The position numbers and the translations under genes are program-made. Shown here in pieces: positions 52,193 through 62,221 of a stretch of DNA of 64,000 nucleotides. Within the stretch, counting starts at the first letter, position 1, and the number at the start of each line of letters is the position of its first letter. The notes beneath the pieces are model-generated. The model was given only the letters and a program-made list of their open reading frames with translations, had not been told where the DNA came from and ran no database searches. This DNA is from Limosilactobacillus secaliphilus. GTDB taxonomy: Bacteria; Bacillota; Bacilli; Lactobacillales; Lactobacillaceae. Location: the NCBI RefSeq assembly GCF_001437055.1, contig NZ_JQBW01000010.1, forward strand, positions 445,472-509,471. The letters are read 5' to 3'.

Positions 52193-53515
52193 TTATTGCA
52201 GCGAATCCCAAGCCTTGAGTTCAATTGGCTTTTGATCGGCCACTTTCTTAACGGCTTCTGGCAGGTAGCGGCGGTTAATAACGGCTTCATAGGTGTATTC
52301 TCTGAACCATTCTTCGCTCATGACGAAGTAGCCCTTGTCACCGTTCTTATCACCCCACGAGTTTTCAATCTTCCAGCGGTCCGGCTGTCCGTCAACCAGG
52401 TTAACCCCCGTCAACGTCATCGCATGGGTACATTCGCCTTGGTGCGTGGCTAACCGGTCGGCCTTGTCCATGGTGAAGTCAACGCCCAGCAGTTCTTCTT
52501 CATGGAAGAGGTGCGCATCCATCAGACCCCGCTTGCGATCCATTTGTTGCAGAACATCGTTGCCAACCCAAATTGTTTCACCGGCCTTGAGTTGTGCCAA
52601 CACCGCCTGCTCTAAGAGATCAAAGTCAACGTTGGCAAACTGAATCGGAATGCCGCCATAAACATTGTTCTGCCATGGCATGGAGTAATTTTGGTTCAGC
52701 TTGTGGTCAGGCGCATTGGTTACAACCACGTAGTCATGCAAATCAATATCAAAATATTTATGGTAAAAGTCAAGTGGAGTCAACCCTGCTTCCCGGTGAT
52801 ACTTGTGATCATCATCCCGGTATTCCAGGTCAAACTTCGTCGGCGGTTCGCCAAAGGCATATGCGGCAACCCGATAAACATCGCTCATCAGTTTATCACG
52901 CGTTGCCTGCAGGTCGCTGTCATTGGCGTGGTCATTGACCATTTTCCGCAGGATCAATGCGTCTTTCTTCATCATGTAAGTCATGACTTCAGCAACATCG
53001 GTCGTATCTTCAGTGTTGAAAGTGTCGGGCATGACATAGTGCGGCACGACCCCATACTTTTCGATAATGGAGGCTGCGTTAGCCCACTGGCCACCATCAT
53101 CTTCGGCAAAGCGCAGGTAAAAGTCCATCAAACGACTATCCAGTGGTTGATCGGCAGTCGCAATGATGTCGTCAAAGAAGTGGTTAGCCCGTTCAATCCG
53201 GTCCCAAAAGAACAGGTAATTTTGTGACAATTCGAAATCCTTTACCTTGTACTTGCTGGCGAATGCGTGACGCAAGGTGTTCAACGTTGCAAATGACCAA
53301 CAACGGCCGCTGTGCTTTTGGTTCGTTACTTTGCCCGTTTTAATTTCATCAGAAAATACCCGGTGCAGGCGTTGGCTGACTTCAGGATCTTCACTTGTCT
53401 TCTTGATCCCGTTTTTCCTTACTGCCCGTTCAATTACCTTAGCCGTTCCACGTGAAACAAAATTATCGTGGTAGCGTTTGATCATTTCGTCAGTTAATGT
53501 TGTTCTATCTGCCAC
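52193..53515 (-). CDS. pepC: C1-family aminopeptidase/oligopeptidase (PepC, bleomycin hydrolase-like)
   Basis: 440 residues, normal PepC length. Catalytic Cys in NQKHSGRCWSFATLN (near 70), His in THAMTLTGV (near 366) and Asn in KIENSWGD (near 387). Cytoplasmic, hexameric in the family, releasing N-terminal amino acids. The start is GTG at 53515 with AAGGGA upstream. A paralogue such as PepE or PepG is possible, as lactobacilli have several. Its 5' part contains a near-perfect parS, and it is directly followed by the TrpXYZ-like leader. Confidence 0.9.
   Translation of the reverse strand: MADRTTLTDEMIKRYHDNFVSRGTAKVIERAVRKNGIKKTSEDPEVSQRLHRVFSDEIKTGKVTNQKHSGRCWSFATLNTLRHAFASKYKVKDFELSQNYLFFWDRIERANHFFDDIIATADQPLDSRLMDFYLRFAEDDGGQWANAASIIEKYGVVPHYVMPDTFNTEDTTDVAEVMTYMMKKDALILRKMVNDHANDSDLQATRDKLMSDVYRVAAYAFGEPPTKFDLEYRDDDHKYHREAGLTPLDFYHKYFDIDLHDYVVVTNAPDHKLNQNYSMPWQNNVYGGIPIQFANVDFDLLEQAVLAQLKAGETIWVGNDVLQQMDRKRGLMDAHLFHEEELLGVDFTMDKADRLATHQGECTHAMTLTGVNLVDGQPDRWKIENSWGDKNGDKGYFVMSEEWFREYTYEAVINRRYLPEAVKKVADQKPIELKAWDSLQ
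53444..53459. other. Near-perfect parS site inside pepC
   Basis: CGTTCCACGTGAAACA matches TGTTNCACGTGAAACA at all but the first base and keeps the CACGTG core. Within coding sequence, as is common for parS. Confidence 0.75.
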
Positions 53516-53722
53516 AAAAATCCCTTCTTTCTAAAACTACAATGACTATTATAGAACATCCGTTAAGCATCCATATTCGATAAGTCAAATTAGACCAGCG
53601 ACTTATCCGGCCCCTGTCTTTGAACCGCAATGATAACGCCTTTTAAGTTTAGTCTTGTGAGCAGATCAGTTAAAATAATTAAAGGAATAATAATTCGCGA
53701 TTTTTATTAAGAGGGCCTGATC

Positions 53723-54757
53723 ATGCAAATTGAAGAAAAAGTTTTTCAACGCCAACGCGCGGATAAAAAGAAACTAACCGCGTTCGGTTTTCGGCGCGTA
53801 AATAACCGTTACGTCTGGCAGCAAAAGTTTTTCAAAGACCAGTTTGAAGCCCAACTGCAGGTTGATGCTGCTGGTCAAGTCACTGGCCAGGTGATTGACC
53901 TGAATAGCGGCGAAGCTTACCTGCCACTGCGCGCTAGTCATCCGGGCCCATACGCTTCTCAAGTCAAAACAGCTTACGAAGATTTGTTGAAGCAGGTTGC
54001 AAAAGAATGCTTTATCACGCAGCCGTTTCATAGCGACCAGGCAAACCGGCTGGCACGGTTGATTCACCAACGTTTCCATGAACAGCCAGAATTCGTTTTT
54101 AAGCGCCTCCCTGATTACGCTGCCTTTCGTGAACCGATTTCGCAAAAGTGGTACGGTCTGGTCATGAATATTCCGCGACAACGGCTTGATCAAAACTATC
54201 GATCAGCGGATGAGAAAGTTGAGATCATTGAATTCCGCATTGACATTAAGCAGCGCAAGGCCCTGTTGAAACGACCTGGCTTTTATCCCGCCTACCATAT
54301 GAACAAAGATAGCTGGATTTGTGTCACTCTGGACGACACCCAAGATGACCAGCAGATCATGACCCTAATCGAACAGAGCCGCGCCATTCTATGTCAGCCG
54401 CATGCCTGGCTAATTCCTGCTAACCCGCATTATTACGACATTATGCATGCGTTCAGTGATCCGCACGAACTATTGCTCTGGAAGCAGTCCACCAAAATCC
54501 GGGTTGGCGATCCTGTTTTCATTTACGTCACCAATCCGGTCAAAGCGGTCATCTTTCAGTGCCGTGCCGTCCAGGTCAACATCCCCTATCATTACCGCAG
54601 TAAGCAGGTTAACTTGGACCAAGCGATGAAACTCAGTTTGGTTAAACGTTATTCGCCAACACAATTCAGTTTCGACTTCTTGAAGGATCATGGCATTCAA
54701 TACATTCGGGGACCGCGGAAATTATCAGAACAATTGGTCCAACTATTTAATCAATAA
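53723..54757 (+). CDS. MmcQ/YjbR-like protein with C-terminal EVE/PUA-like domain
   Basis: 344 residues in three parts. Residues 1-110 are an unassigned domain with basic motifs (QRADKKKLTAFGFRR). Residues about 122-225 match the MmcQ/YjbR fold (FKRLPDYAAFREPISQKWYG...PGFYPAYHMNKDSWICVTLDD). Residues about 228-344 look like an EVE/PUA-type domain (WLIPANPHYYD...KVGDPVFIYVT-type strand order; here IRVGDPVFIYVT). YjbR-like domains are suspected DNA binders and EVE domains read modified bases, so a nucleic-acid role is inferred. Single gene after GAGGG; 24 bases separate it from the ABC genes. Confidence 0.8.
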   Translation: MQIEEKVFQRQRADKKKLTAFGFRRVNNRYVWQQKFFKDQFEAQLQVDAAGQVTGQVIDLNSGEAYLPLRASHPGPYASQVKTAYEDLLKQVAKECFITQPFHSDQANRLARLIHQRFHEQPEFVFKRLPDYAAFREPISQKWYGLVMNIPRQRLDQNYRSADEKVEIIEFRIDIKQRKALLKRPGFYPAYHMNKDSWICVTLDDTQDDQQIMTLIEQSRAILCQPHAWLIPANPHYYDIMHAFSDPHELLLWKQSTKIRVGDPVFIYVTNPVKAVIFQCRAVQVNIPYHYRSKQVNLDQAMKLSLVKRYSPTQFSFDFLKDHGIQYIRGPRKLSEQLVQLFNQ

Positions 54758-54789
54758 GCAGTGTTACTCGTACCCAGGAGGTGGGCTTC

Positions 54790-55491
54790 ATGGCGTTGAT
54801 CGAAGTCAAAAATTGCACTAAAAAATACATCACCGGCGACACAACCATTTACGCGAACAAGGACATTAGTTTCACCGTCGACAAGGGGCAATTAGTGATC
54901 GTCTTGGGGTCATCCGGTGCCGGCAAATCAACCCTGCTCAACATTCTGGGTGGCATGGATTCCTGCAGCAGCGGTGATGTGATCATCAATGGTAATAACA
55001 TTTCTCAATACAGTCCACGGCAACTCACCGCTTACCGGCGTCATGATGTTGGCTTCGTCTTTCAGTTCTACAACCTAGTGCCTAACCTAACCGCAAAGGA
55101 AAACGTTGAACTGGCGGCGGAGATTGTCCCTGATGCGATGGACGCTGCCCAAGCTCTGCAGTCGGTTGGCCTCGGCCAGCGCATGGATAATTTCCCGGCA
55201 CAGCTTTCCGGTGGTGAGCAGCAGCGGGCCGCGATCGCCCGGGCAATTGCCAAGAAGCCGCAAATTCTGTTGTGCGACGAACCCACCGGCGCATTGGATT
55301 ACCAGACCGGCAAGCAGGTATTGCAGATCTTGCAGGACATGAGCCGGAAGCATGGGTCGACCGTGATCATCGTGACCCACAACGCCGCCATCGCTCCCAT
55401 TGCTGACCAGGTGATCCACATCCATGATGAACAAATCGCTTCGATCCAGCACAACGATCATCCGCAAGCCATTGCGACCATCGAATGGTAG
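54790..55491 (+). CDS. ABC transporter ATP-binding protein (FtsX/MacB-type partner)
   Basis: 233 residues from the ATG at 54790 (AGGAGGTGG upstream). Walker [10 protein letters not shown], signature LSGGEQQR and Walker [13 protein letters not shown]. It serves the large FtsX permease encoded immediately downstream. Together they resemble peptide or bacitracin-type detoxification or lipid-handling systems; the substrate is unknown. Confidence 0.93.
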   Translation: MALIEVKNCTKKYITGDTTIYANKDISFTVDKGQLVIVLGSSGAGKSTLLNILGGMDSCSSGDVIINGNNISQYSPRQLTAYRRHDVGFVFQFYNLVPNLTAKENVELAAEIVPDAMDAAQALQSVGLGQRMDNFPAQLSGGEQQRAAIARAIAKKPQILLCDEPTGALDYQTGKQVLQILQDMSRKHGSTVIIVTHNAAIAPIADQVIHIHDEQIASIQHNDHPQAIATIEW

Positions 55492-55500
55492 GTGGTCACT

Positions 55501-58020
55501 ATGAGTAAACGCATCCTCTGGAAAAATGCCTTTCAATCCATCACGGACTCATTGGGACGCTTTATCTCAATCTTCCTCTTGATGGCGGTCAGTGCTTTTA
55601 CCTTTATCGGGCTCAAAATGGCTGGGCCGGACATGCGGTTCACCGCCACCAACTTCTACCGCCAGCAGCAGTTGGCCGACCTTACCGTCACGTCAAATTA
55701 TGGCCTGGATCGCGCCGATCAAAAAATCATCCTGCACACACCCGGTCTCAAGAAGGCCGACTTCGGTTATTTTCAGGACTCTACCGTTAACCACTCAAGA
55801 ACAGCCATCCGCGTCTTCTCAAAGACTGATGGCATCTCGAAATACCAGTTGGTTAAGGGCCACTTGCCAACCAACAACCGGCAGATTGCGGTGAGCTCCC
55901 TGCTGGCCAACCGTTACCATATCGGCCAAACCATCACGTTAAACCAACATAGTAGCCTGAAAAACACCCATTTCAAGGTGGTCGGTTATGTGCGGTCCAG
56001 CGAATACATTGACCGCAACGATTTTGGCCACACCAATATCAGTACCGGTCAACTCAATGGCTACGCGCTCGTCAATAAAGCCGCCTTCGCCAGTCCACAA
56101 TGGATGATCGCCCGCCTGACCTTCAAGAAAACAGCCCACTTGAACCCATATTCGACGGCTTACCAAAACTATGTTGATCAACGGCAACGCCATCTGCAAG
56201 CACAGCTGAATCATCAACGGGCTGATAAGGTACAACGTCTCCAGCAAGCGCTGCAAGCCCAGATGATGAACCAGCAGGTATCAAGCGCACAAACGGCCAA
56301 GAGTCAATCGCTCCAGTCAGCTGCTTTACCAACGTCAGCGGATAAGATTACTTATACCGTCAACGATCGCAGCCAAAATCCGGGCTATGAAATCTACCAC
56401 TCCAATGTCCAGCGCATTGATATTTTAGCCAACATCTTCCCGGTCTTCATGTTTTTCGTGGCCGCCTTGGTCTGCTTAACCACGATGACCCGCTTCGTTG
56501 AAGAAGAACGGACCAACATCGGCACATTAAAATCACTGGGATATTCCAATCTAGATGTCTGCCAAAAATTCATCGTTTACGGTCTCACGTCGAGTCTGTT
56601 GGGCGTTTTGTTTGGCGCCATCTTCGGCTACCTCTTCCTGCCTAAGATGATTTTCACCGCCTATGGAGCCAATTCGACGTTGACTGGCTTCACTCCGCTG
56701 TTCAACTGGGTCTGGCTCATCGTGGCCGCCGTGGTCGCCGTAGCCTGCACCACCTTATCGGCTTTGTGGACATTGTCTGTCGACCTCAAAGAATCTCCTG
56801 CACGCCTATTGTTGCCCAAAGCACCAAAAAGCGGCTCGCGCATCCTCTTAGAACGCGTCAAGCCGCTGTGGAATCGTCTCAGCTTCAAACATAAAATTAC
56901 CGCCCGCAATCTGTTCCGCTACAAGCCCCGTATGCTAATGACCATCATTGGCGTCGCTGGCTGTACCGGCCTACTAGTCATGGGCTTCGGCATCAGCGAT
57001 TCGTTGAAAGGGATCAGCCAGCAGCAGTATGGCAACATCATCCGCTACGACCTCGTCATCCAGCAAAAAGATCCGCTTGCAGCCGCCCAATCAGCACGGC
57101 TAAAGCATCTACTGACATCCGACCACGTGCAGCGTCACACCTCAATTTACTGGGGCCAATTGCACCGCAAACTCGGTGAAGATCATGCTCAGCAAAATAT
57201 CAACCTGATCGTGCCCCGGGACAGTCATAGCTTTAACGACTACCTGCACCTGCAGAATCGGTCAACTAAGCGACCCATCAAGTTGACGAACAATGGGGTG
57301 GTCATTTCCGAAAAATTAGCCAAATTGACCGATAGCAAAGTCGGCAGCCGCATTCGTTTGCAGGACAGTAACGGTCAATGGCGGTCGTTCAAAGTTGCTG
57401 GCATCACCGAAATGTACATGGGCCACTTCCTGATCATGAACCAACACGAATACCGTCACTATTTCAAGCGGCCATTTACTAGCAACGCCCAATTAGTGAC
57501 GTTAAAGCATCACCAGGATTTGCAGTCATTCTCTGCTTCCGCAATGGCGAGCGGCGCCGTGTTGGGCATCAATCAAAATGTCAATAATCAACGCACCATC
57601 GAGAACACCATGGACAGCATGAATAAAGTGATGGTCATCCTGATCGGTCTGGCAACCCTCCTTGCGATCGTCGTGATCTATAATCTGACCACGATCAACG
57701 TCTTGGAGCGGATGCGCGAACTGTCAACCATCAAGGTGCTGGGCTTCTTCGACGGTGAAGTCACAATGTACATCTACAGAGAAACCATTATTTTATCGCT
57801 TTTGGGCATCATCCTGGGCTACTTCATCGGCGCCTGGCTGCACCACTTCATTATCACAACCCTGCCGCCAACCAACGCCATGTTTGACCCGAACCTTTAC
57901 CTGAGCAACTTCCTGTTATCGGCATTCATCCCCGCTGCCATTACCTTGCTGCTGGCTTTACTGGTTTACCGGCGCATCAAGCATGTCGATATGCTGGAAG
58001 CTTTGCAATCTGTCGACTAA
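55501..58020 (+). CDS. Large FtsX-family ABC permease, two FtsX modules
   Basis: 839 residues from the ATG at 55501 (GGTAGGTGG upstream, 9 bases after the ATPase stop). An N-terminal membrane helix, a long extracellular region with a Gln-rich helical segment (about 215-280), a first FtsX three-helix module (about 305-430), a second extracellular domain and a second FtsX module near the C-terminus. This ten-helix plan matches single-polypeptide permeases that act with one ATPase. Confidence 0.92.
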   Translation: MSKRILWKNAFQSITDSLGRFISIFLLMAVSAFTFIGLKMAGPDMRFTATNFYRQQQLADLTVTSNYGLDRADQKIILHTPGLKKADFGYFQDSTVNHSRTAIRVFSKTDGISKYQLVKGHLPTNNRQIAVSSLLANRYHIGQTITLNQHSSLKNTHFKVVGYVRSSEYIDRNDFGHTNISTGQLNGYALVNKAAFASPQWMIARLTFKKTAHLNPYSTAYQNYVDQRQRHLQAQLNHQRADKVQRLQQALQAQMMNQQVSSAQTAKSQSLQSAALPTSADKITYTVNDRSQNPGYEIYHSNVQRIDILANIFPVFMFFVAALVCLTTMTRFVEEERTNIGTLKSLGYSNLDVCQKFIVYGLTSSLLGVLFGAIFGYLFLPKMIFTAYGANSTLTGFTPLFNWVWLIVAAVVAVACTTLSALWTLSVDLKESPARLLLPKAPKSGSRILLERVKPLWNRLSFKHKITARNLFRYKPRMLMTIIGVAGCTGLLVMGFGISDSLKGISQQQYGNIIRYDLVIQQKDPLAAAQSARLKHLLTSDHVQRHTSIYWGQLHRKLGEDHAQQNINLIVPRDSHSFNDYLHLQNRSTKRPIKLTNNGVVISEKLAKLTDSKVGSRIRLQDSNGQWRSFKVAGITEMYMGHFLIMNQHEYRHYFKRPFTSNAQLVTLKHHQDLQSFSASAMASGAVLGINQNVNNQRTIENTMDSMNKVMVILIGLATLLAIVVIYNLTTINVLERMRELSTIKVLGFFDGEVTMYIYRETIILSLLGIILGYFIGAWLHHFIITTLPPTNAMFDPNLYLSNFLLSAFIPAAITLLLALLVYRRIKHVDMLEALQSVD

Positions 58021-58022
58021 CA

Positions 58023-58059
58023 AAAAAAGCCGCTAGGAAAATTTCCTAGCGGCTTTTTT
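58023..58059. terminator. Bidirectional terminator (ABC / lepB)
   Basis: An 18-bp stem (58023-58040 with 58042-58059; the innermost pairs open to form the loop) with A and T runs on both sides. Confidence 0.88.
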
Positions 58060-58665
58060 CTAATTATCGAAGTAGTGTTCCCATTGCTTGTTCACATACT
58101 TCTTCTTGGACTGATTGCTGGACCAGAAGCCAACCTTAACGACCCCGTCGATTTTATCCTTCGGTACGAAGCCCCAGTAGCGACCGTCGTTAGATACCGT
58201 CCGGTTGTCCCCTAAAACAAAGTATTCGCCGTCCGGCACCTTGGTAGCACCAGAATTCTTCAACCAGTTGTTCCGCTTGGAAATGGTCTTCAACGTCCAA
58301 TTCCCAGTACCGGCCTTACGCTGATCCATACTGATGTAGTCCTGATTGGTCTTCTTGCCGTTAACGTAAATATTGCCGTTCTTGGATTGAACCGTGTCAC
58401 CGGGAACACCAATTACCCGCTTAACATATTCGGTCTTGACCGAAACCTGCGGATCAACTCCATTGGCATTAAACACAATCACTGACCCACGATGGATCTT
58501 GGATCGTTTGAAACACCAAACCCGTTCATTGTTAACCAAGTTTGGCTGCATCGATGGCCCATCAACCCGTACCGGCTGAAAGACAAACTGCTTAATAACT
58601 AAGGCTAGAACCAATCCAACGACAATTGGCACTATCCAGCTCATAATCTGTCGTAATGCTTTCAT
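58060..58665 (-). CDS. lepB: Signal peptidase I
   Basis: 201 residues from the ATG at 58665 (GTAGGTG upstream). One N-terminal membrane helix (about 8-26), then the catalytic Ser38 in DGPSMQPN and the general-base Lys82 in EYVKRVIGVPGD, and the conserved GDNRTVSNDGRYWG. It cleaves signal peptides on the outer face of the membrane, including those of the secreted proteins in this window. The C-terminal tail is basic. Confidence 0.95.
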   Translation of the reverse strand: MKALRQIMSWIVPIVVGLVLALVIKQFVFQPVRVDGPSMQPNLVNNERVWCFKRSKIHRGSVIVFNANGVDPQVSVKTEYVKRVIGVPGDTVQSKNGNIYVNGKKTNQDYISMDQRKAGTGNWTLKTISKRNNWLKNSGATKVPDGEYFVLGDNRTVSNDGRYWGFVPKDKIDGVVKVGFWSSNQSKKKYVNKQWEHYFDN

Positions 58666-58744
58666 GACTACACCTACATTCAAAAAGTTTACCTACCCAT
58701 CATAGTACATTTTGCCGGTTGATTGTTATTAATATTATCCAAAA

Positions 58745-58760
58745 TCGGAACTATTTCCGA
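58745..58760 (-). terminator. Possible weak terminator at the mnmG stop
   Basis: TCGGAA (58745-58750) and TTCCGA (58755-58760) form a 6-bp hairpin overlapping the stop codon, followed by TTTT on the minus strand. Confidence 0.45.
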
Positions 58761-60676
58761 TCGCTGCGCTTAGCAATCTTCCCTTGTTGAATGTAGACAC
58801 TTAAGATCGCCAGGTCGGCCGGATTGACCCCACTGATTCGGGATGCTTGAGCCAATGTTTCCGGACGAATCTTATCCAGTTTCTGCCGGCCTTCAGTAGC
58901 CAAGCCTTCGATCGCTGAGTAATCAATATCTTCAGGGATCTTCTTGGCTTCCATTCGCTTCAGCCGGTTGACCCGGACCTCTTCCTTCTTGATGTAGCCT
59001 TCGTACTTCAAAGTGATCTCGACCTGTTCAGCAACCTGGCGATCCAATGGCTTTTCAGGTGCCGGAATGAACTTCAGCAAGGTTTGGTAGTCGAAGTATG
59101 GCCGCTTCAGCAGGGTGGCTGCAGTGACAGCGTCCTTCAGCGGATGATCACCATGCTGCTGGATGAAGTCGTCAGCTGGCGAACCAGGCTTAAGCCGCAA
59201 TGACTCTAATCTGGCAACCTCTGCTTTGACGGCGGCTTTCTTTGCCAGCATCTTTTGGTAACGTTCGTCGCTAACTAAGCCGATCTCGTGCCCTTTGCCC
59301 ATCAATCGGAAGTCCGCGTTATCATGACGCAAAAGCAGGCGGTATTCGGCACGGCTGGTCAGCAGACGGTATGGTTCCTTCGTGCCCTTGGTAACCAGGT
59401 CGTCGATCATCACGCCGATGTAGGCTTCTGACCGTTGCAAAACAAACGGCTTCTTACCCAATGCCCGTAAGCCAGCGTTAATCCCAGCGATCAAGCCTTG
59501 GCCGGCTGCTTCTTCATAACCAGACGTCCCGTTGGTTTGCCCAGCGGTGTAGAGGTTCTTAATCCGCTTGGTCTCTAACGTTGGCCGTAATTGATACGGT
59601 GAAACAACGTCGTACTCGATTGCATAACCAGGCCGCATCAGGGAAGCCTTCTCCAGTCCCTTCACTGAATGCAGCATCCGCTGTTGAATTTCTTCCGGCA
59701 TCGACGTGGACAGGCCATCCACATAGTATTCATCGGTGTCACGGCCTTCTGGTTCCAAGAATAATTGGTGACGGTCCTTGTCAGCAAAACGAACGATTTT
59801 ATCTTCGATTGACGGGCAATAACGTGGGCCCACACCCTTGATGACCCCGGAGAACATCGGAGCCCGATCAAGATTTTGCCGAATGATGTCGTGGGTGTGT
59901 GGGTTGGTGTAGGTCAGCCAGCATGAAATCTGATCGGAGACTGACAGGTACTTGCTGTCAGGAGTGTCGAAGCTGAAGTGGTGTGGTGTTTCGTCACCCG
60001 GCTGTTCCTCAGTTTCGTCGTAATTGATCGTGTTCCCGTTGATCCGCGGCGGCGTCCCAGTCTTGAACCGTTCCAGGTCAAAGCCAAGCCGTTCCAGGCA
60101 TTCGGAGAGTTTGGTTGCCGACTTGGAGTTGTTCGGCCCAGACTCGTACTGCAATTCACCAATAATAATCTTGCCCCGGGCAGCGGTCCCAACCGTCAGG
60201 ACCACCGTTTTGGCCCGGTAACGTGCACCAGTGTTGGTGATTACCCCATGGCACACGCCATCTTCAACGATCAGGTCATCAACCGTTGCTTGCCGCAGGG
60301 TCAGGTTGGCCTGCTTTTCCAAGGTCCACTTCATTTGCCGGTGGTAAGCATGCTTGTCGGCTTGTGCCCGCAATGCACGAACAGCGGGGCCTTTGCTGGT
60401 GTTCAGCATCCGCATTTGAATGTAGGTCTTATCAATGTTGTGGCCCATTTCACCGCCCAAGGCATCGATTTCTCTGACAACGACCCCCTTAGCCGGTCCC
60501 CCTAATGACGGGTTGCAGGGCATGAATGCGACCATTTCAAGGCTGATGGTCACTAACAGTGTTTTATTTCCCATCCGGGCAGCGGCCAAGGCGGCTTCAC
60601 AGCCAGCATGACCGGCACCAACGACAATCACATCGTAACTGTCGCTATCGTATTGAATTGCTTCGCTTATTTGCAT
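58751..60676 (-). CDS. mnmG: tRNA uridine-5-carboxymethylaminomethyl modification enzyme MnmG (GidA)
   Basis: 641 residues, standard length. FAD-binding [19 protein letters not shown] near residue 17, then [24 protein letters not shown], which includes a family-conserved Cys. With MnmE it modifies the wobble uridine of several tRNAs. AGGAG precedes the ATG. It starts 9 bases after mnmE, in the conserved oriC-flanking order. Confidence 0.97.
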   Translation of the reverse strand: MQISEAIQYDSDSYDVIVVGAGHAGCEAALAAARMGNKTLLVTISLEMVAFMPCNPSLGGPAKGVVVREIDALGGEMGHNIDKTYIQMRMLNTSKGPAVRALRAQADKHAYHRQMKWTLEKQANLTLRQATVDDLIVEDGVCHGVITNTGARYRAKTVVLTVGTAARGKIIIGELQYESGPNNSKSATKLSECLERLGFDLERFKTGTPPRINGNTINYDETEEQPGDETPHHFSFDTPDSKYLSVSDQISCWLTYTNPHTHDIIRQNLDRAPMFSGVIKGVGPRYCPSIEDKIVRFADKDRHQLFLEPEGRDTDEYYVDGLSTSMPEEIQQRMLHSVKGLEKASLMRPGYAIEYDVVSPYQLRPTLETKRIKNLYTAGQTNGTSGYEEAAGQGLIAGINAGLRALGKKPFVLQRSEAYIGVMIDDLVTKGTKEPYRLLTSRAEYRLLLRHDNADFRLMGKGHEIGLVSDERYQKMLAKKAAVKAEVARLESLRLKPGSPADDFIQQHGDHPLKDAVTAATLLKRPYFDYQTLLKFIPAPEKPLDRQVAEQVEITLKYEGYIKKEEVRVNRLKRMEAKKIPEDIDYSAIEGLATEGRQKLDKIRPETLAQASRISGVNPADLAILSVYIQQGKIAKRSDRK

Positions 60677-60685
60677 GATGTACTC

Positions 60686-62071
60686 CTATTTTCCTAAGCA
60701 GAATTGACTGAATAATTGATCAAGTAATTCGTCTTGGTAACTGTCCCCGGTGATCTGACCAAGCAGGTCCCAGGCACGGCGCATATCGATCTGCACCAGG
60801 TCGACCGGCATCCCATCGGCCAGCCCCTTCAGTACGTCGTCCAACGCCGAATCGGCCTGTCTGAGCAAGCCAATGTGGCGGGCGTTGGTGACCATGACGG
60901 TGTTTTGGCTGCTCTCGACACCTTCGTTGAAGAAGAGTTTGGCAATTGCCTGGCTCAGTTGATCGACGCCTTGGTGTTCGGTCATTGACGTCTTGATGAT
61001 CCGACTGTCGCCCACCAGACTCTGCAGCTCCTTTACGTCGACCTGTGCCGGTAAATCGGCTTTGTTGTAGATGATGATCCGCGGACTGGCACTGGTTTGC
61101 TTGATCAACTCCCGGTCCTCATCGGTCAGCTTTTGTGAGCTATCAATCAACAATAGGATCAGATCTGCTTGCTCAATCGCTTTTTTACTGCGTTCAACAC
61201 CGATCTTTTCGACCTTGTCTTCGGTGTGACGGATCCCCGCAGTATCGATCAATTTGAGCGGGACCCCTTTGACGTTGACGTATTCTTCAATGACGTCCCG
61301 GGTCGTCCCGGCAACATTAGTAACGATGGCCTTGTCTTCATGCAATAGGGAATTCAACAGGCTGGACTTCCCCACATTTGGCCGGCCGATGATCGCTGTC
61401 GCCAGGCCGTCACGAAGGATCTTCCCTTCGCGCGCCGTTGCCAGCAGCTTTTCGATCTTCTTTTGAATGGTTACGGCATGGTCGTGCATCATCTTGCTGG
61501 TCATCGTCTCTGCACCGTCATATTCTGGGTAGTCAATATTGACTTCCACCTGGGCCAAAACATTCAGAATTTCCTGTCTCAATTTGCGAATCAACCGTGA
61601 CAAGTCCCCGTCAAGCTGGCCCAATGCCACCTTCATTGACTTATCGGTTTTAGCACGGATCAAGTCCATGACTGCTTCCGCCTGGGAAAGGTCGAGACGG
61701 CCATTCAGGAAGGCCCGCTTAGTAAACTCACCTGGCTCGGCCATCCGTGCACCTGCCGCGATTGTCAGCTGCAGGATCCGGTTGGTTGCTAACAGGCCCC
61801 CATGACAGTTGATTTCACAAACATCTTCCCTGGTGTAAGTTTTGGGTGCCCGCATGACTGAAACCATGACCTCATCGACTTCTTCATGCGTCTTCGGATC
61901 CACAATATGACCATAGTTGATCGTATGGCTGGCCACCTTCGCCAAATCCTTACCCACAAACAGCTTTTTCACGATCGGAATGGCCTCATCGCCGCTCACC
62001 CGAATGATCGAAATACCACCTTCACCAACTGGCGTCGAGATGGCAGTAATGGTGTCATCTTCACTATTCAA
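60686..62071 (-). CDS. mnmE: tRNA modification GTPase MnmE (TrmE)
   Basis: 461 residues from the TTG at 62071, preceded by GGAGGAG. N-terminal folate-binding domain, then an inserted GTPase domain: G1 GRPNVGKSS near 230, G3 DTAG and G4 NKAD. The C-terminal FCLGK retains the conserved Cys. Partner of MnmG, encoded downstream. An attenuator-like hairpin precedes the gene. Confidence 0.97.
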   Translation of the reverse strand: MNSEDDTITAISTPVGEGGISIIRVSGDEAIPIVKKLFVGKDLAKVASHTINYGHIVDPKTHEEVDEVMVSVMRAPKTYTREDVCEINCHGGLLATNRILQLTIAAGARMAEPGEFTKRAFLNGRLDLSQAEAVMDLIRAKTDKSMKVALGQLDGDLSRLIRKLRQEILNVLAQVEVNIDYPEYDGAETMTSKMMHDHAVTIQKKIEKLLATAREGKILRDGLATAIIGRPNVGKSSLLNSLLHEDKAIVTNVAGTTRDVIEEYVNVKGVPLKLIDTAGIRHTEDKVEKIGVERSKKAIEQADLILLLIDSSQKLTDEDRELIKQTSASPRIIIYNKADLPAQVDVKELQSLVGDSRIIKTSMTEHQGVDQLSQAIAKLFFNEGVESSQNTVMVTNARHIGLLRQADSALDDVLKGLADGMPVDLVQIDMRRAWDLLGQITGDSYQDELLDQLFSQFCLGK

Positions 62072-62095
62072 CTCCGGCTCCTCCTTTCAATAAAA

Positions 62096-62145
62096 AAAGT
62101 GCTCTCCATGCCCACTTGATTGGTGGACCATGGTCAAAGCACTTT
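62096..62145 (-). terminator. Attenuator or terminator between jag and mnmE
   Basis: On the minus strand AAAGTGCT pairs with AGCACTTT, with inner CCATG/CATGG and CCAC/GTGG stems, ending in seven T, about 20 bases before the mnmE ribosome binding site. Confidence 0.75.
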
Positions 62146-62221
62146 CACTACTCTAACAGGTCAGATTAAATTTTCATCGTTATTGTAATCAGCGAATTTC
62201 ATAATGTCAACCAGCATGCGC

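Noticed and set aside
55087-55536. 149-codon minus-strand frame opposite the ABC ATPase
   Set aside because: Antisense shadow; the ATPase frame has all motifs.
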